64,000 nt of DNA from Erythroxylum novogranatense (lineage: Eukaryota > Streptophyta > Magnoliopsida > Malpighiales > Erythroxylaceae): the NCBI GenBank assembly GCA_029891385.1, contig CM057228.1, positions 65,602,523 to 65,666,522 of the forward strand, given 5' to 3'. Below are positions 12,753-22,608 of this stretch, piece by piece (the stretch's first letter is position 1; each line of letters starts with the position of its first letter). Below the pieces are notes generated by a model. It worked only from the letters and a program-made list of their open reading frames with translations, was not told where the DNA came from and made no database searches. The position numbers were made by a program, and so were the translations under genes.

Positions 12753-13017
12753 TTTCGAAAAACTAAGTTTCTATAATAAGAAAAAAAAATATACACATTA
12801 ATGTCACATTAATCGTTCATAGAGCAAATAATTCGATTACAATTGCTTATGAAATCAAAAGTCCACAAATGTGTTCAATCATCATTCATACAACAATTGA
12901 ATCCTAATTACTTTACTCTAGACGAATTCTTATATAAAATTCATGTAAACATATTACATAAATATTAAAAACTTTGTTCTTATAAAACAAACAACCTATT
13001 GTATACCTCTAAACAAT

Positions 13018-13524
13018 CTATAGGTAACGAACCCTACGTGGAAATGAGTTCACGAGTTCGTGTGAAACATTTTGCGAAGCTCGATTTACAATAGATCTAA
13101 CTATTTCCATTGGAAGACCTATAGGATATAAAGTCCTAATTAACTCTCTTCTACGCATCATTTTCATAAATGTCATCACTAACAAATTATAAGTCTTCTC
13201 AGGCATATTATTCTAGAGCATTTGCAATAGTTCGCCTTGAGGTTGAGGCAATGTCGCAAGCAAAGTCATGTACTTTACTTCAACATCTGTGTAAGCTACA
13301 CAACCTCCAAAATATAATGCTTGCATCATGTTATTGACTGCAATAATATGTTGTGTTAGACCATGTCCAGGCATTAAGCACATGTTGACTAACTTCACAT
13401 ACATGCTGCAAATCCGTCTCTTCTGTGCCTCACATCGAATAAACTTATGTGTTTGCTTAATAATAGGCATTATCCTGAAAAATAAATTTTCAGGAATCAG
13501 AAGAGTATACAAAAAAAATAACAA
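13018..13524 (-). pseudogene. Possible fragment of a second copia-like gag
   Basis: A minus-strand open frame (13524-13213) contains a pattern like the copia gag core: LTQHI, then a DVEVKYMTLLATLP stretch corresponding to the usual acidic-plus-LLxSLP motif. A second frame (13206-13018) may continue it. It lies upstream of the start of the element's own gag at 12752, so it would be a separate remnant or part of an unusually long leader. No zinc knuckle is visible. Identification rests on one short motif and is tentative. Confidence 0.35.
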
Positions 13525-14756
13525 TTTTTTTTTCTAACACTTAGCGAACTTATGCTCATATAGTGAAATAATTTTAATTTATTATTTTGTATTATATTGT
13601 TTATCAACAATTTATTGAACGAGTCAAAAAAACTTTTAATCTTTAAGTAATTAGACACTTATTTCTAATTTACCTTATAATCGAACTAATCAATTATCTT
13701 GGTTTACTTAGAAACTTATTTCTAAATAAATAAATTTTAAAAAATTCATTTTGATGAAACAAAATTAGTAATTATCCAATTAGAAAATAAATCAACAAAA
13801 TAGTTTATTCCTACGTGTAATCTCATTTTCACTAAACAAATTAGTATTGAGTTAATTAGAAAATAAACCAACGAAATTAGTTTATTTCTAAGGTTATTTT
13901 AACTAAACAAATTAGTATATATATATATATATATTTATAAAAAATGTCTAAATAATTAGAAACTTATTTCTAATTTAAAATTATAATTGAACTAATCAAT
14001 TTCCTTTGGTATAATATTTTAGAAACTAATTTAATTAACTAAATTAGTTAGTGTAAATTAGAAAACTAATTTCTAATTCTTTACTTTATATTATGTATAA
14101 CTCAATTATGAATTAAAACAAAAACTTATTATAATTGGGCCATAAAGTTTGATTAAGTCCATAATATCTTTTATAGCCCATAAGAAGAAAAATAACCCAG
14201 CCCAGAAAACGAAATCAGGCCTGGAGGGGGGGAGGCAGCGTGTGGGCCCTGAGGGCGTCTGACGCGTGCACGACACACGCCAGACGACGTTGGCTGTCCC
14301 AGCGTCAGGCACGCGCCTGACGCTCATCTTCTTCCTCCCGCTGTTTTCACTTCTGGTTTTTTTCTTCCTCCATATGCTTTTGTTTTTCCTTCTTTGATTT
14401 CGATTACCTATTCGGAAATCAAGGCATGCATCAATTAAAATCACAAATCTAACACAACAAATACCCATTTACTTCATAAACACCGCAAACTCATCAAGAT
14501 TTGATCTTTAATTAATCACCGAAGAGAAAAAAAAAACTTTGTAGATATACTAGAAGATTAAAACTCATGTATATATGTTGCTTTCAACCCAATCGGAAAC
14601 CCACAATCGAAAACTAATTTTATTTGGTGCTTTCAACTTTAACCATCCATATGAGTGAAAACAAAGGGAGAAAAAAATTATGCATGGCATTTACACAGAT
14701 AGAACAAACACAGTATACAGTAGAATCTCTATTACAAGACATGCAAAACCAACCTG
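13525..14756 (-). other. Leader-like non-coding region of the copia element
   Basis: Between the primer-binding site and the gag-like fragment: very AT-rich from 13525 to 14100, then a GC-rich block (14190-14340) rich in GACGC/GCGTC words with local dyad symmetry (for example GCGTCTGACGC near 14252), then AT-rich again. I see no credible gene. The length, about 2 kb from the primer site to gag, is long for copia and suggests an extended leader or an old insertion. Confidence 0.4.
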
Positions 14757-14757
14757 T

Positions 14758-14768
14758 CTTTGATACCA
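14758..14768 (-). promoter_or_regulatory. Primer-binding site, initiator tRNA-Met type
   Basis: The minus strand reads TGGTATCAAAG directly inside the 5' LTR; the standard plant copia primer site is TGGTATCAGAGC, complementary to the 3' end of initiator tRNA-Met. One mismatch in eleven. Confidence 0.75.
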
Positions 14769-14769
14769 A

Positions 14770-15052
14770 TGTAAGAAAATCTATGAACATATCATAAACT
14801 ATAGGATCGATTATATGCATGGAAAAACAAACATACATACTTGATGCTTGTTTAGGTTTCCACCGGTTAAGGAACACCGAGATTGCCCAATCCAACGTTT
14901 TTTTTTCTCTCAAAACCAAAATACCCGAAGTCAGTTATATATCTCTAAACTGTTGGCTTTGTCTTTTAAATACAATCTTTAGATAACTACCATCAGTAGT
15001 TATTATTGTACGCGGATGTTTTAGACCCATCATGGGTGGAAGAAAACCATCA
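14770..15052 (-). repeat. 5' LTR of the copia element
   Basis: 283 bp, partner of 2891-3171. Its inner border is fixed by the adjoining primer-binding site, which also fixes the element's orientation. Confidence 0.78.
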
Positions 15053-16379
15053 TGTCGTGCGTTCTCTTTGCCTGAGGTTGGCCCGTGCTTTTAGCCTTGT
15101 TTGAAATGGGCCTCCTCCAGGTTGAGCGATGATGCGGAGAGATCTTCCGTGGACTCCGCAAGCAGAGGTATCATTGTTTGTTGCCCTCGTCAAATTATTG
15201 TATTAGATATTTAATATAGACCGTTACCTCAGGTTACTCACGTGGATGTTGTCGCCAACTATTTGATCAAACGACAACGGCTTTCAGATGATAAGTATCA
15301 ATCAATAACTCGTGCAATGCAGAGCGAGGTTTCCTTATAATCTTTGAAACTTATTAAATATTTAAAAGGGTAAAAGTTGATAATTTTATTACATTTCACC
15401 AAAATCTTAGCTATTTAAGATGTGAAAATTTCATACGTTTTATTAAATGTCCTGACGCCGACGTTGCAATTTCTGGAGACACATGATCAGGGCCGTTCTT
15501 ATCGTTTTATAAGTTCGGGGTGAAATAAAAAAAAAACCTTAATAAATTGAACGAAATAAAAGAAAGGCTTTAATAAATCGGCAGTATGCTTAAGTTTACA
15601 TGTTTATATGAAACATAAATGACTCAATTTATAAGTGTACATACTGAACCAAATATTAAATGATCATAATATTTAATTTTCTTCTAAGAACATGACATCT
15701 TTACAAAATCTATTCGGTTGATAAGAAATGGGCTAGCATATACTGCGACTTGATTGACCAATATGTTATTGAATGAGTCTTTCACCATAAGAAAGGGATG
15801 AGAATGGATCCCTTTTCAGTACTGAATGTGTTAATAACTCTGAAAGGAAGGACATAATAAATGCATCATTAATGGGCTTGCATATTACTCAATTATTAGG
15901 TTTGTGCTGTTATCTTGTGGGTAATTCTTTTGGAGCTTAATTTTATGGCTGATTAATATTCTTTTATTTATATCTTTTAAAAAAGTTTTTACCATGAGAT
16001 TAAGGGTCCTTCTCATCATGGGCCCCGGTAAGGGTATTTACCTCTTGACCCTTACCTGAATTCAAGACTGCATAGACTCGTGTGAACTATGAACAATTTC
16101 GTTAGAGAAGAATAATTAAGAATTAGCAAAGTATAGAGATAATAAATATAATAACAATAATAAATATCATTACATAATTAAAAATTATTACAAGATATTA
16201 ATCATCTTATTTATTAACACAACGATTTTAAATAAAAATTTAAAGAAATACTTGATTTACTATAATTTAAATATATTAATCCATTATTAGTTATTAATCA
16301 ATTTTAATAAAATAAATTTGTAGTAAATTATTTATATTTTATATAATAATAATATATAAATATGATAAATCAAATAAGA
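15053..16379. other. Intergenic DNA, no gene seen
   Basis: 15053-15490 has moderate GC and may be the original upstream flank of the formiminotransferase-like gene, now separated from it by the copia element. From 15490 (CAGGGCCG, which resembles a hAT end but has no partner that I can find) onward it is AT-rich, with an inverted GGTAAGGGT/ACCCTTACC pair near 16027-16056. No open frame looks coding. Confidence 0.35.
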
Positions 16380-17250
16380 ATGATTAAAATTTCATTTATT
16401 ACGAAAAGAAATTTACGTTGTTGAGCTTTCATTTCAACAAAGAATTCTATTAATTTATCATAAATATTCTCTTCTTATTTTTTCTTGCTCTTTTTCACTA
16501 ATAAGGTTGATTATCATTTTATAGTCTTCACAATCTGTTCCGATAAGATTAGGTAAACTCCTTTGTAGTTCATCAAATAGTATCTCTGCTAGCTAGTCCA
16601 TCTGATTCATCAAATTTTGTATACAAGTCTTTGTTTTTTTTTTTATGTTTCATGATTGATTCTTAAATAAAATCGGTTATCATATCTTTTAGAGTTGGCT
16701 CGTTAACCGGAAGTATTTGGTGTTGTAAATATTTCGTTGGTGCATATCTATCCATAAATATAAGAGTTGCTCTATTTTGAATTGTAGTTATTCCCATATA
16801 ATGCATCTTAAGGTTGGTTGTATATGCTCAATTGCTACCACATACAGATCTCAGAGGTTGGGCCAAGCCGGGTCTGTTCTTAGCTCACGAGGTCAGCCTA
16901 TGGCCCGATGGGCCACATAGAACTTTTTAAAGAAAAACATAAAAAATGATGTTATTTTTGAAGTAATGGTTAGGCCACGGGCTGCACGTGGCCTATCCGT
17001 GACCCAATCAACCCGGGTAAAAATCGAGCTGGGCCCTTTTTGACATCCTACTACCATATATAATCGGTGCTCAACATTTATGATTGCAGTAAATACTCTC
17101 ACTAATGTCACAATACGACATAAACTTCAGTTAAGCCTCCGAAACTATATGAGAAAACCTCTCATTCCCATTTGGTGATGTTACGTATTGCGAAGACATA
17201 TCCTAACTTCTATTAAATCATTGTCTACTTCATCCTTCTATTGTAAATTG
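16380..17250 (-). pseudogene. Unidentified decayed coding sequence, interrupted by a MITE
   Basis: On the minus strand several consecutive stretches read like protein although stops and frameshifts intervene: near 17200-17060 (AIRNITKWE, then in another frame TLVRVFTAIINVEHRLYM), near 16810-16690 (TIQNRATLIFMDRYAPTKY, then LPVNEPTLKDMITDFI), and near 16580-16465 (LAEILFDELQRSLPNLIG, then ISEKEQEKIRREYL and a stop). The amino-acid composition and spacing of frames look like a single decayed gene of 200 or more codons. I do not recognise the family; it could be a host pseudogene, a transposon-borne gene or another integrated sequence. Removing the insertion at 16843-17050 brings two of the segments together, which supports their being one gene. 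Confidence 0.4.
16843..17050. mobile_element. Short hAT-type MITE, 208 bp
   Basis: The element is GC-rich against an AT-rich background and is flanked by an imperfect 8-bp duplication (CTACCACA at 16835-16842, CTACCATA at 17051-17058). The right end, reverse-complemented, begins TAGGATGTCAAAAAGGGC and the left end TACAGATCTCAGAGGTTGGGC: imperfect terminal inverted repeats typical of small non-autonomous hAT elements. It sits inside the decayed coding sequence. Confidence 0.55.
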
Positions 17251-17576
17251 TGGCTATTAGAATAAATATGAATCCTACAATAAATCGCAAACTCAAGATA
17301 AGTAAAGAAGTTCAAATGGTAATTAAACATATAACTCACAAATACAATATAATAAATAAAATAATAACTATAGTAAAAGCAAGAAGGTTTTCCTAATATT
17401 AAAGTCTCGATAATGGCAAGAAAATTTTGATTGAATTTTTCTAAATGTTTGTTTTGGAGATGATTGTAATGATAAATTCAAAGAGTTTATTTTAGAGATA
17501 ATTATAAATTTATCATATTTACAAGAAGGTAAATGGGAGTATAGTTGTCCTCTTCAGTGGCAGTATGTAGATACAT

Positions 17577-20091
17577 TGTTGGTTCCAAAATTTTTTTATT
17601 GAATTAAGCATGATTTAAATGAATTATAAGGTTTTGATAGATTAATTTTTGGAATTTAATTATTATGTCTATTTTAGTAGGATTTATTTTATTGGATTGT
17701 TGTACTAAAAGTGGTAAGAATACATGAGGGCAATTTTGGCGTAACATTTAAGCATTAAAATCATAAAGCATGAAAGGAAGAGCAAAGTGGACTTTTAGCA
17801 CTCATTAAGGGTAGAATAAGAAGAGGAAAATGTTGTCTTGCATTTGAGAGGAAGAAAAACGTGAGTGAAGAGAGAAAGAAGTGAATGCGTCATGGAGAAG
17901 AAAGAAAGAAGCGAGGAAGGAGTATGGTTTCATCTTTTCTTAGTTTTTAAGAGAGATTTTAAGGTTGTTTAAAAAAGGAAAAAGAAAGAGGAAGAGAAGA
18001 ACTTCCATTTGAGCCAAATATCTTTCTATTTGGTGAAGACTCAAGGTAAGCTAAATTTTAATCCTTTAGATTTGTGGAAGAGTTTTGGTTCATAAAGCTT
18101 AGGAAATACATGGTTTAAGTATTCTAGGATCAATTTTAGTGAATGCGTTTTCTTTGAGTTTCTAATTTGAATTCCTATTGAATGAGATTTTTGTCATTGT
18201 TAAAGGAAATCAAGAAAGGCAAGAGGAGTAAGAGAAGAGGCATCTATGAACAAAATTTTAAGTAAAGAATTCAAGGTGGGTTTCATATTTATAATTGAGT
18301 AAATAAGCCATAAATGTTTCTTTCAAATAAATGGGATTAAATGTTTTCAACTACTTTATAAATGTGAATTTATTGCTCTTTAAATGCTTTAAGAAAGTGT
18401 TACATGTTTATGGTGGAAATTTATGAGCCATAAATATTTTTCAAATCAAGAAAGTTAAATATTTTCAATTGTGTTATAAATGCTGCATTTATTGCGTCTT
18501 TGAATAATTGAGAAATTGCTACATGTTTGGTACATGAATTATGTGGATTATTTATGGAAAGAATGTGAAAATAGATTTTGCAAGGATATTGTGTTTATGA
18601 AATCAAGTTTCGAAAATGTGTCATTTTAGGCAACAAGTTTACAAGTGGTGAAATGCATGATTATATGGGTTTGTGGTGGTCTGTTCTGTTATGTCAAGTG
18701 CACTTTGACTTTATTAAAGGCTTCTCTCGCCTGCCTGTTAGTGGTGTAGATCTCCTTCTTGGTTCCTCATGTTTACGACTACACAAGATCATTATGTGAG
18801 ATTGTGATAGTACGTTCTGTTTACGACTACACAAAACTATTATGTGAGAATGTATTAGTACGTTCTATTTATGGACCTACCCAAACCATTTCTGATGTGA
18901 TTATGTGTTTAGAATGTGTTAACAAGTTTGATGAATGCATAACTTATGTTGCTTATGAATTGCTTGATAATGTGAGAATTTGGGAACTATTTGTTTTATG
19001 GATTTTGATGTAAAGTGAGTATGACATTGAGTATTTCCAATGGTCTTGTTTTTTTTCGATTATAAACTTGTTACCTACGAGTTTTTAAGCTCACCCCCAT
19101 TCTCCTTCCCATATTTAGGTGATGAGAAAGAGATCGAGTAGTCAAGAGTCATGGTATCACTCCGAATTTGCATACTTTTATATTTAAGCTAGATTTTGTA
19201 AACACAAAGCTTTAGTCACATTTCAAGTATTCTTTGTTCAAGTATCTTTTATATTTTTGGATTATGAAGCAAATTTTATATTGTAGCTTGAAATGCTCAT
19301 TAAGCTTTGTAAACTCTTATCTTTTGATGTTAATGAGATACACTTCATTTTGCTTATGACTTTTTAAGTTTGTACATTGCAAATTTCAAGTTTTCATAGG
19401 GGTAAAAATTTGTGTTCTAACTTCAGGGGGAAAATGGTATAAATATAGGCAAAATTAAATAAAGTTGTCTTCACAGAAGTTGTAACTTATCATTTTAGCT
19501 TTCTAACGTTATATAGTTTATAATTTTTGGACTTCAAATGAGAGAGTTATGGTCGTTACATGATAATGGAAGTTGGCAATCTACAGCACTATCCTTGACA
19601 GGTTTTCTGTCTGATCTTCAAAGTTCACCGTGATGAACTTTTCCAGCAGGGTATTCCTTCAAGTTTCATTGCGGCGAAGACAAAAGTTTGCCACGACGAA
19701 CTTTTCTTGAGTGATCTTTTTCTTTACCTTTAAAATTCACTACGTTGAAGCCAAAAGTTGATCGCGACAAACTTTTTTCTGAGAGATTTTAATTTGTGAT
19801 TTTGACCCTTTTAGAAGAAAAATTTATCTTCAAGGTCTTCGTAGAAGTTATAGATCTAGAAATCCTCTTCGAAACCGTTCTAGAATGACCTTAATCTGAC
19901 ATCTCTAATAAAAGTTATGTCTATTCTGCCAAAATATGTACAATTATAATTGTAGACTTATCAATGCTTTTCTATAATACATTTTAGGCTTGAATGGAAC
20001 TTGAAAAGTACTTAGTAGAAAAAAACGTACAGGATAATACGCTCACATTTGATGACTCCAGATAGTTGGATTCCAGAAACAAGGTCCAACA
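17577..20091 (+). mobile_element. Solo LTR, probably Ty3/gypsy, 2515 bp
   Basis: The stretch starts TGTTGGTTCC and ends GGTCCAACA (TGTTGG...CCAACA), flanked by TACAT (17572-17576) and CACAT (20092-20096), a 5-bp target duplication with one mismatch. It contains no retroviral coding sequence, only chance open frames near 18580-19010, so it is best read as a solo LTR left by recombination. The segment 19390-19620 is similar to 44400-44580, so related LTRs occur elsewhere in the window. A run of short dyads around 19620-19770 (for example TTCACCGTGATGAA) forms a motif cluster in the LTR interior. Strand is inferred from similarity to the copy at 44.4 kb. Confidence 0.68.
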
Positions 20092-20790
20092 CACATATTG
20101 CTCATAGAGAACAATAATTATAATTTTTAATTATTGAAAATATAATTGTTCAAGAACAACTCTTATTGGATTTGAAAAGGTCTTAATTATGGGATTTAGA
20201 TCTATAGAGGTAGATTGGAAATTGTTCATCTATTCTAAGTACATAGATAATGTATTAAAGATGTTTAACATTTGAGATATCGATATTTATGAAGTATTAC
20301 AGATATCTATTATTCTATGTATAAGTTGACATTTAAGTTCAAGTTTATAAGCATATTAACTTTAAAAGTAAATCTTGATTAAGTTATATTTTACATAGAA
20401 CAATATTATTTAAGATTGGAAAGGTTCCAATGTAGTAATGGTTGTTAATTAACTATAATATATTTTTCATTTAGTGGAAATGATTAATTAGATTAATAAG
20501 TTCTTTAATGAACTTAATATAGTTCCTTACATTATTTAAGACAGCAATGTACTATAAAATATTAGAATCATTGAGCATATAAAAGAAGCTAAGATTTCAT
20601 CAAAGATCGAAGAATGTATTTAGGTAAGTGTTCTTAATTATGATAATAATGAAGATGTAAGTTGTAAGATTTAAGCAAGCGTTTACTATAGATAATCTTA
20701 TAAAATTCTCTCATTAAGCCATTATCCTAACAATAGCATGATCGATATATAGGGATATGAGACAAGATACTTAAACGATTAACTTATTGA
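20092..20790 (+). other. AT-rich DNA, probably decayed internal region of a copia element
   Basis: No open frame survives. Its right edge is a polypurine tract joined to an LTR, so it should be the 3' internal part of a plus-strand copia element, now unreadable. Confidence 0.35.
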
Positions 20791-20800
20791 AAGTAGGAGA
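20791..20800 (+). promoter_or_regulatory. Polypurine tract (AAGTAGGAGA)
   Basis: Purine tract one base before the TGTTGG start of the LTR at 20802; it fixes plus-strand orientation. Confidence 0.55.
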
Positions 20801-20801
20801 T

Positions 20802-22019
20802 TGTTGGTTTATGCCATATATCCAATCAATTGGTTGTAATTTAGTGACAATTATATAAAGAATTTCTTTATCTTATTAGAAGTATATGATAAAGTCTATG
20901 AGATAATTATATATTGTAAATGAAATTATAATGAGATTATAATTATAAAATTATATTACATTTATGTATTATCCTTTAATTGTTCCTATTCATTGCTATA
21001 TTAAGACTAGACATTAATAGAGCATAAAAGACTAGCATGTAATTAGGAAAATATTTCATTGTTCTTTATTAGTATTGATTCGAGAAATCCTTGGCCAAGA
21101 TAGAAGGAAGTTTTGTAAATAGTTTATGAATGTCATTAGTTAAATCAATAGTTAATGGTAGAGAGCTAATATAGACTCAAAATAGAGTAGATATTAATTT
21201 CATACTTTATGTCTAATTGAAATATTATATGACGAAATGATTGAATTATATGAAAATTTATAAAAATAGTTAAAGCCACTTTGACATTCTTAAAATGTGG
21301 ATAGTCATGATGTGTTACTTGAAGTCAATCTTGATTTATGATATAAATTGTTTAATTAGAGAATTAAAGATAAATTAAAGAATTTAATTTATCTAATCTT
21401 AAATATGATTTAGGTTTATATTTTGTATCCATTGCCAATATATTTAGGAACCTAATGGGTCACACATAAAGAATGCATTAAAGAGAGGAAAATATTTTAA
21501 TCAAATTATACTTGATTATAAAGTTTGAGAAACTTTATAATTAAATATAAAATATTTAATAAATAAGAATCAATATGAGATATTAGATCTTATTTGGGCA
21601 TAATTGATATTTAATTGAAATTATTTGTAATTTTGTTTAAAGTTTAATTGAAATTAAAATTAATTTTCAATTAAATTTCTAAAATATTTAAAACCTATTA
21701 TAAATAGATTTAAGCTCTAATAAATCTAGCACTCCTAGCTTAAACTTCTCTGCAATAGTTGTAGAGTTCTCCCAACTTATTGTTTAGATATCGTTAGAGG
21801 TTACATACTTGTGTAGCTAAGGTGAACCAATTTAAAAAATGATTCAAAGGATACAACAATAACATGATCAAGTTTCAGGATAAGACAAGAATTAAGATTC
21901 ATGTTTTACTATGATTTATTTATTAATCATTTCAAAGAATTTTAGTGATCATGATTTTTGAGAAATCAAATACGAAAAAGTTTTGTAATTGAACAAGATC
22001 TCAACCCAATTTTACAACA
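20802..22019 (+). repeat. 3' LTR of a plus-strand copia element, about 1.2 kb
   Basis: Starts TGTTGGTTTATGCC right after a polypurine tract and ends TTTACAACA, giving TGTTG...CAACA termini. The segment CCTAATGGGTCACAC near 21450 also occurs, reverse-complemented, in the copia LTRs at 47.9 and 54.6 kb, which supports the copia assignment. The 5' LTR is not in the window. Confidence 0.6.
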
Positions 22020-22557
22020 GATTGTCGGTCATTGTTCATTTTCTATACATTTATTTGGTATTTGATTTAGGCAATTTAATGTTCTCCCTCCTGCTCTCTC
22101 GATATCATACAATAATTCTAGATTGTAAATAGCATTAAACAGGAGCGGATATGAAGAATAAAATGTTTCTTTTTTTTCCTTCAAGTAACAAGTGACGAGT
22201 TCTGGGGAACTTCCTTCCTTCCTTCCTTCCTTCCTTCATTGTTCTTCTTTTTCTTTTTATAGTTTTAGTAAAAACGATAAGACTTTCTTAATTCTCCTAC
22301 CCAATTGAAAACAAGATGAAGGGTAATAAAGTAAAAAGAGAGTGGTTAAGAGCACAGGAACTCGGGAAACAATCAGAAAATCAGCGCTGGCATCGAAACA
22401 GTCTAAATGCTGCTTTCTTTTTAGTTATATATTGTTCTAGTTATATATGAATAGATGCATGCATGGCTCTTTTTAGAAGACACGCAACACAAACAAAGTA
22501 CAAGACTCGTTATTTTCTTTTGTGTTTGTGTTCCATTATACGTAGCTAGATTGGATG

Positions 22558-22595
<38 letters not shown>

Positions 22596-22608
22596 GGAGT
22601 TCTGGGTA
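22020..22608 (+). promoter_or_regulatory. 5' flank and leader of the membrane coiled-coil gene
   Basis: Holds two microsatellites: CTTC repeats at about 22210-22237 and an uninterrupted GA repeat at 22561-22592, only 16 bp before the start codon, so the GA run is almost certainly in the 5' leader. GA-rich leaders and promoters are common in plant genes. I see no unambiguous TATA box. Confidence 0.45.

Larger units (their letters stand above)
2891..15052 (-). mobile_element. Ty1/copia LTR retrotransposon, interrupted by a hAT element
   Basis: Near-identical terminal repeats lie at 2891-3171 and 14770-15052 in the same orientation, each starting TGTAAGAAAATC and ending AAAACCATCA. Inside the right LTR lies a primer-binding site, and inside the left LTR a purine tract, so the element reads on the minus strand with its 5' LTR at the right. 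Removing the hAT at 3200-7660 plus one copy of its target duplication leaves about 7.7 kb, plausible for copia. Gag-pol remnants occupy 8707-12752. The 5-bp flanks (GATAT at 2886-2890, TGTCG at 15053-15057) do not match as a target duplication, so either the ends mutated or the two LTRs were brought together by recombination. Confidence 0.72.

Noticed and set aside
14106..14468. Minus-strand open frame of 120 codons over the GC-rich block
   Set aside because: Arises from a stop-poor GC-rich stretch in the copia leader; composition is unlike gag and no start context or homology is visible.
15490..16060. CAGGGCCGTTC start and GGGCCCCGG as the two ends of another hAT element
   Set aside because: The two ends are not inverted copies and no 8-bp flanking duplication was found.
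18578..19013. Two overlapping plus-strand open frames in the 2.5-kb LTR
   Set aside because: Both lie wholly inside the solo LTR, have no recognisable domain and repeat a degenerate TTTACGACTACACA word; chance frames.
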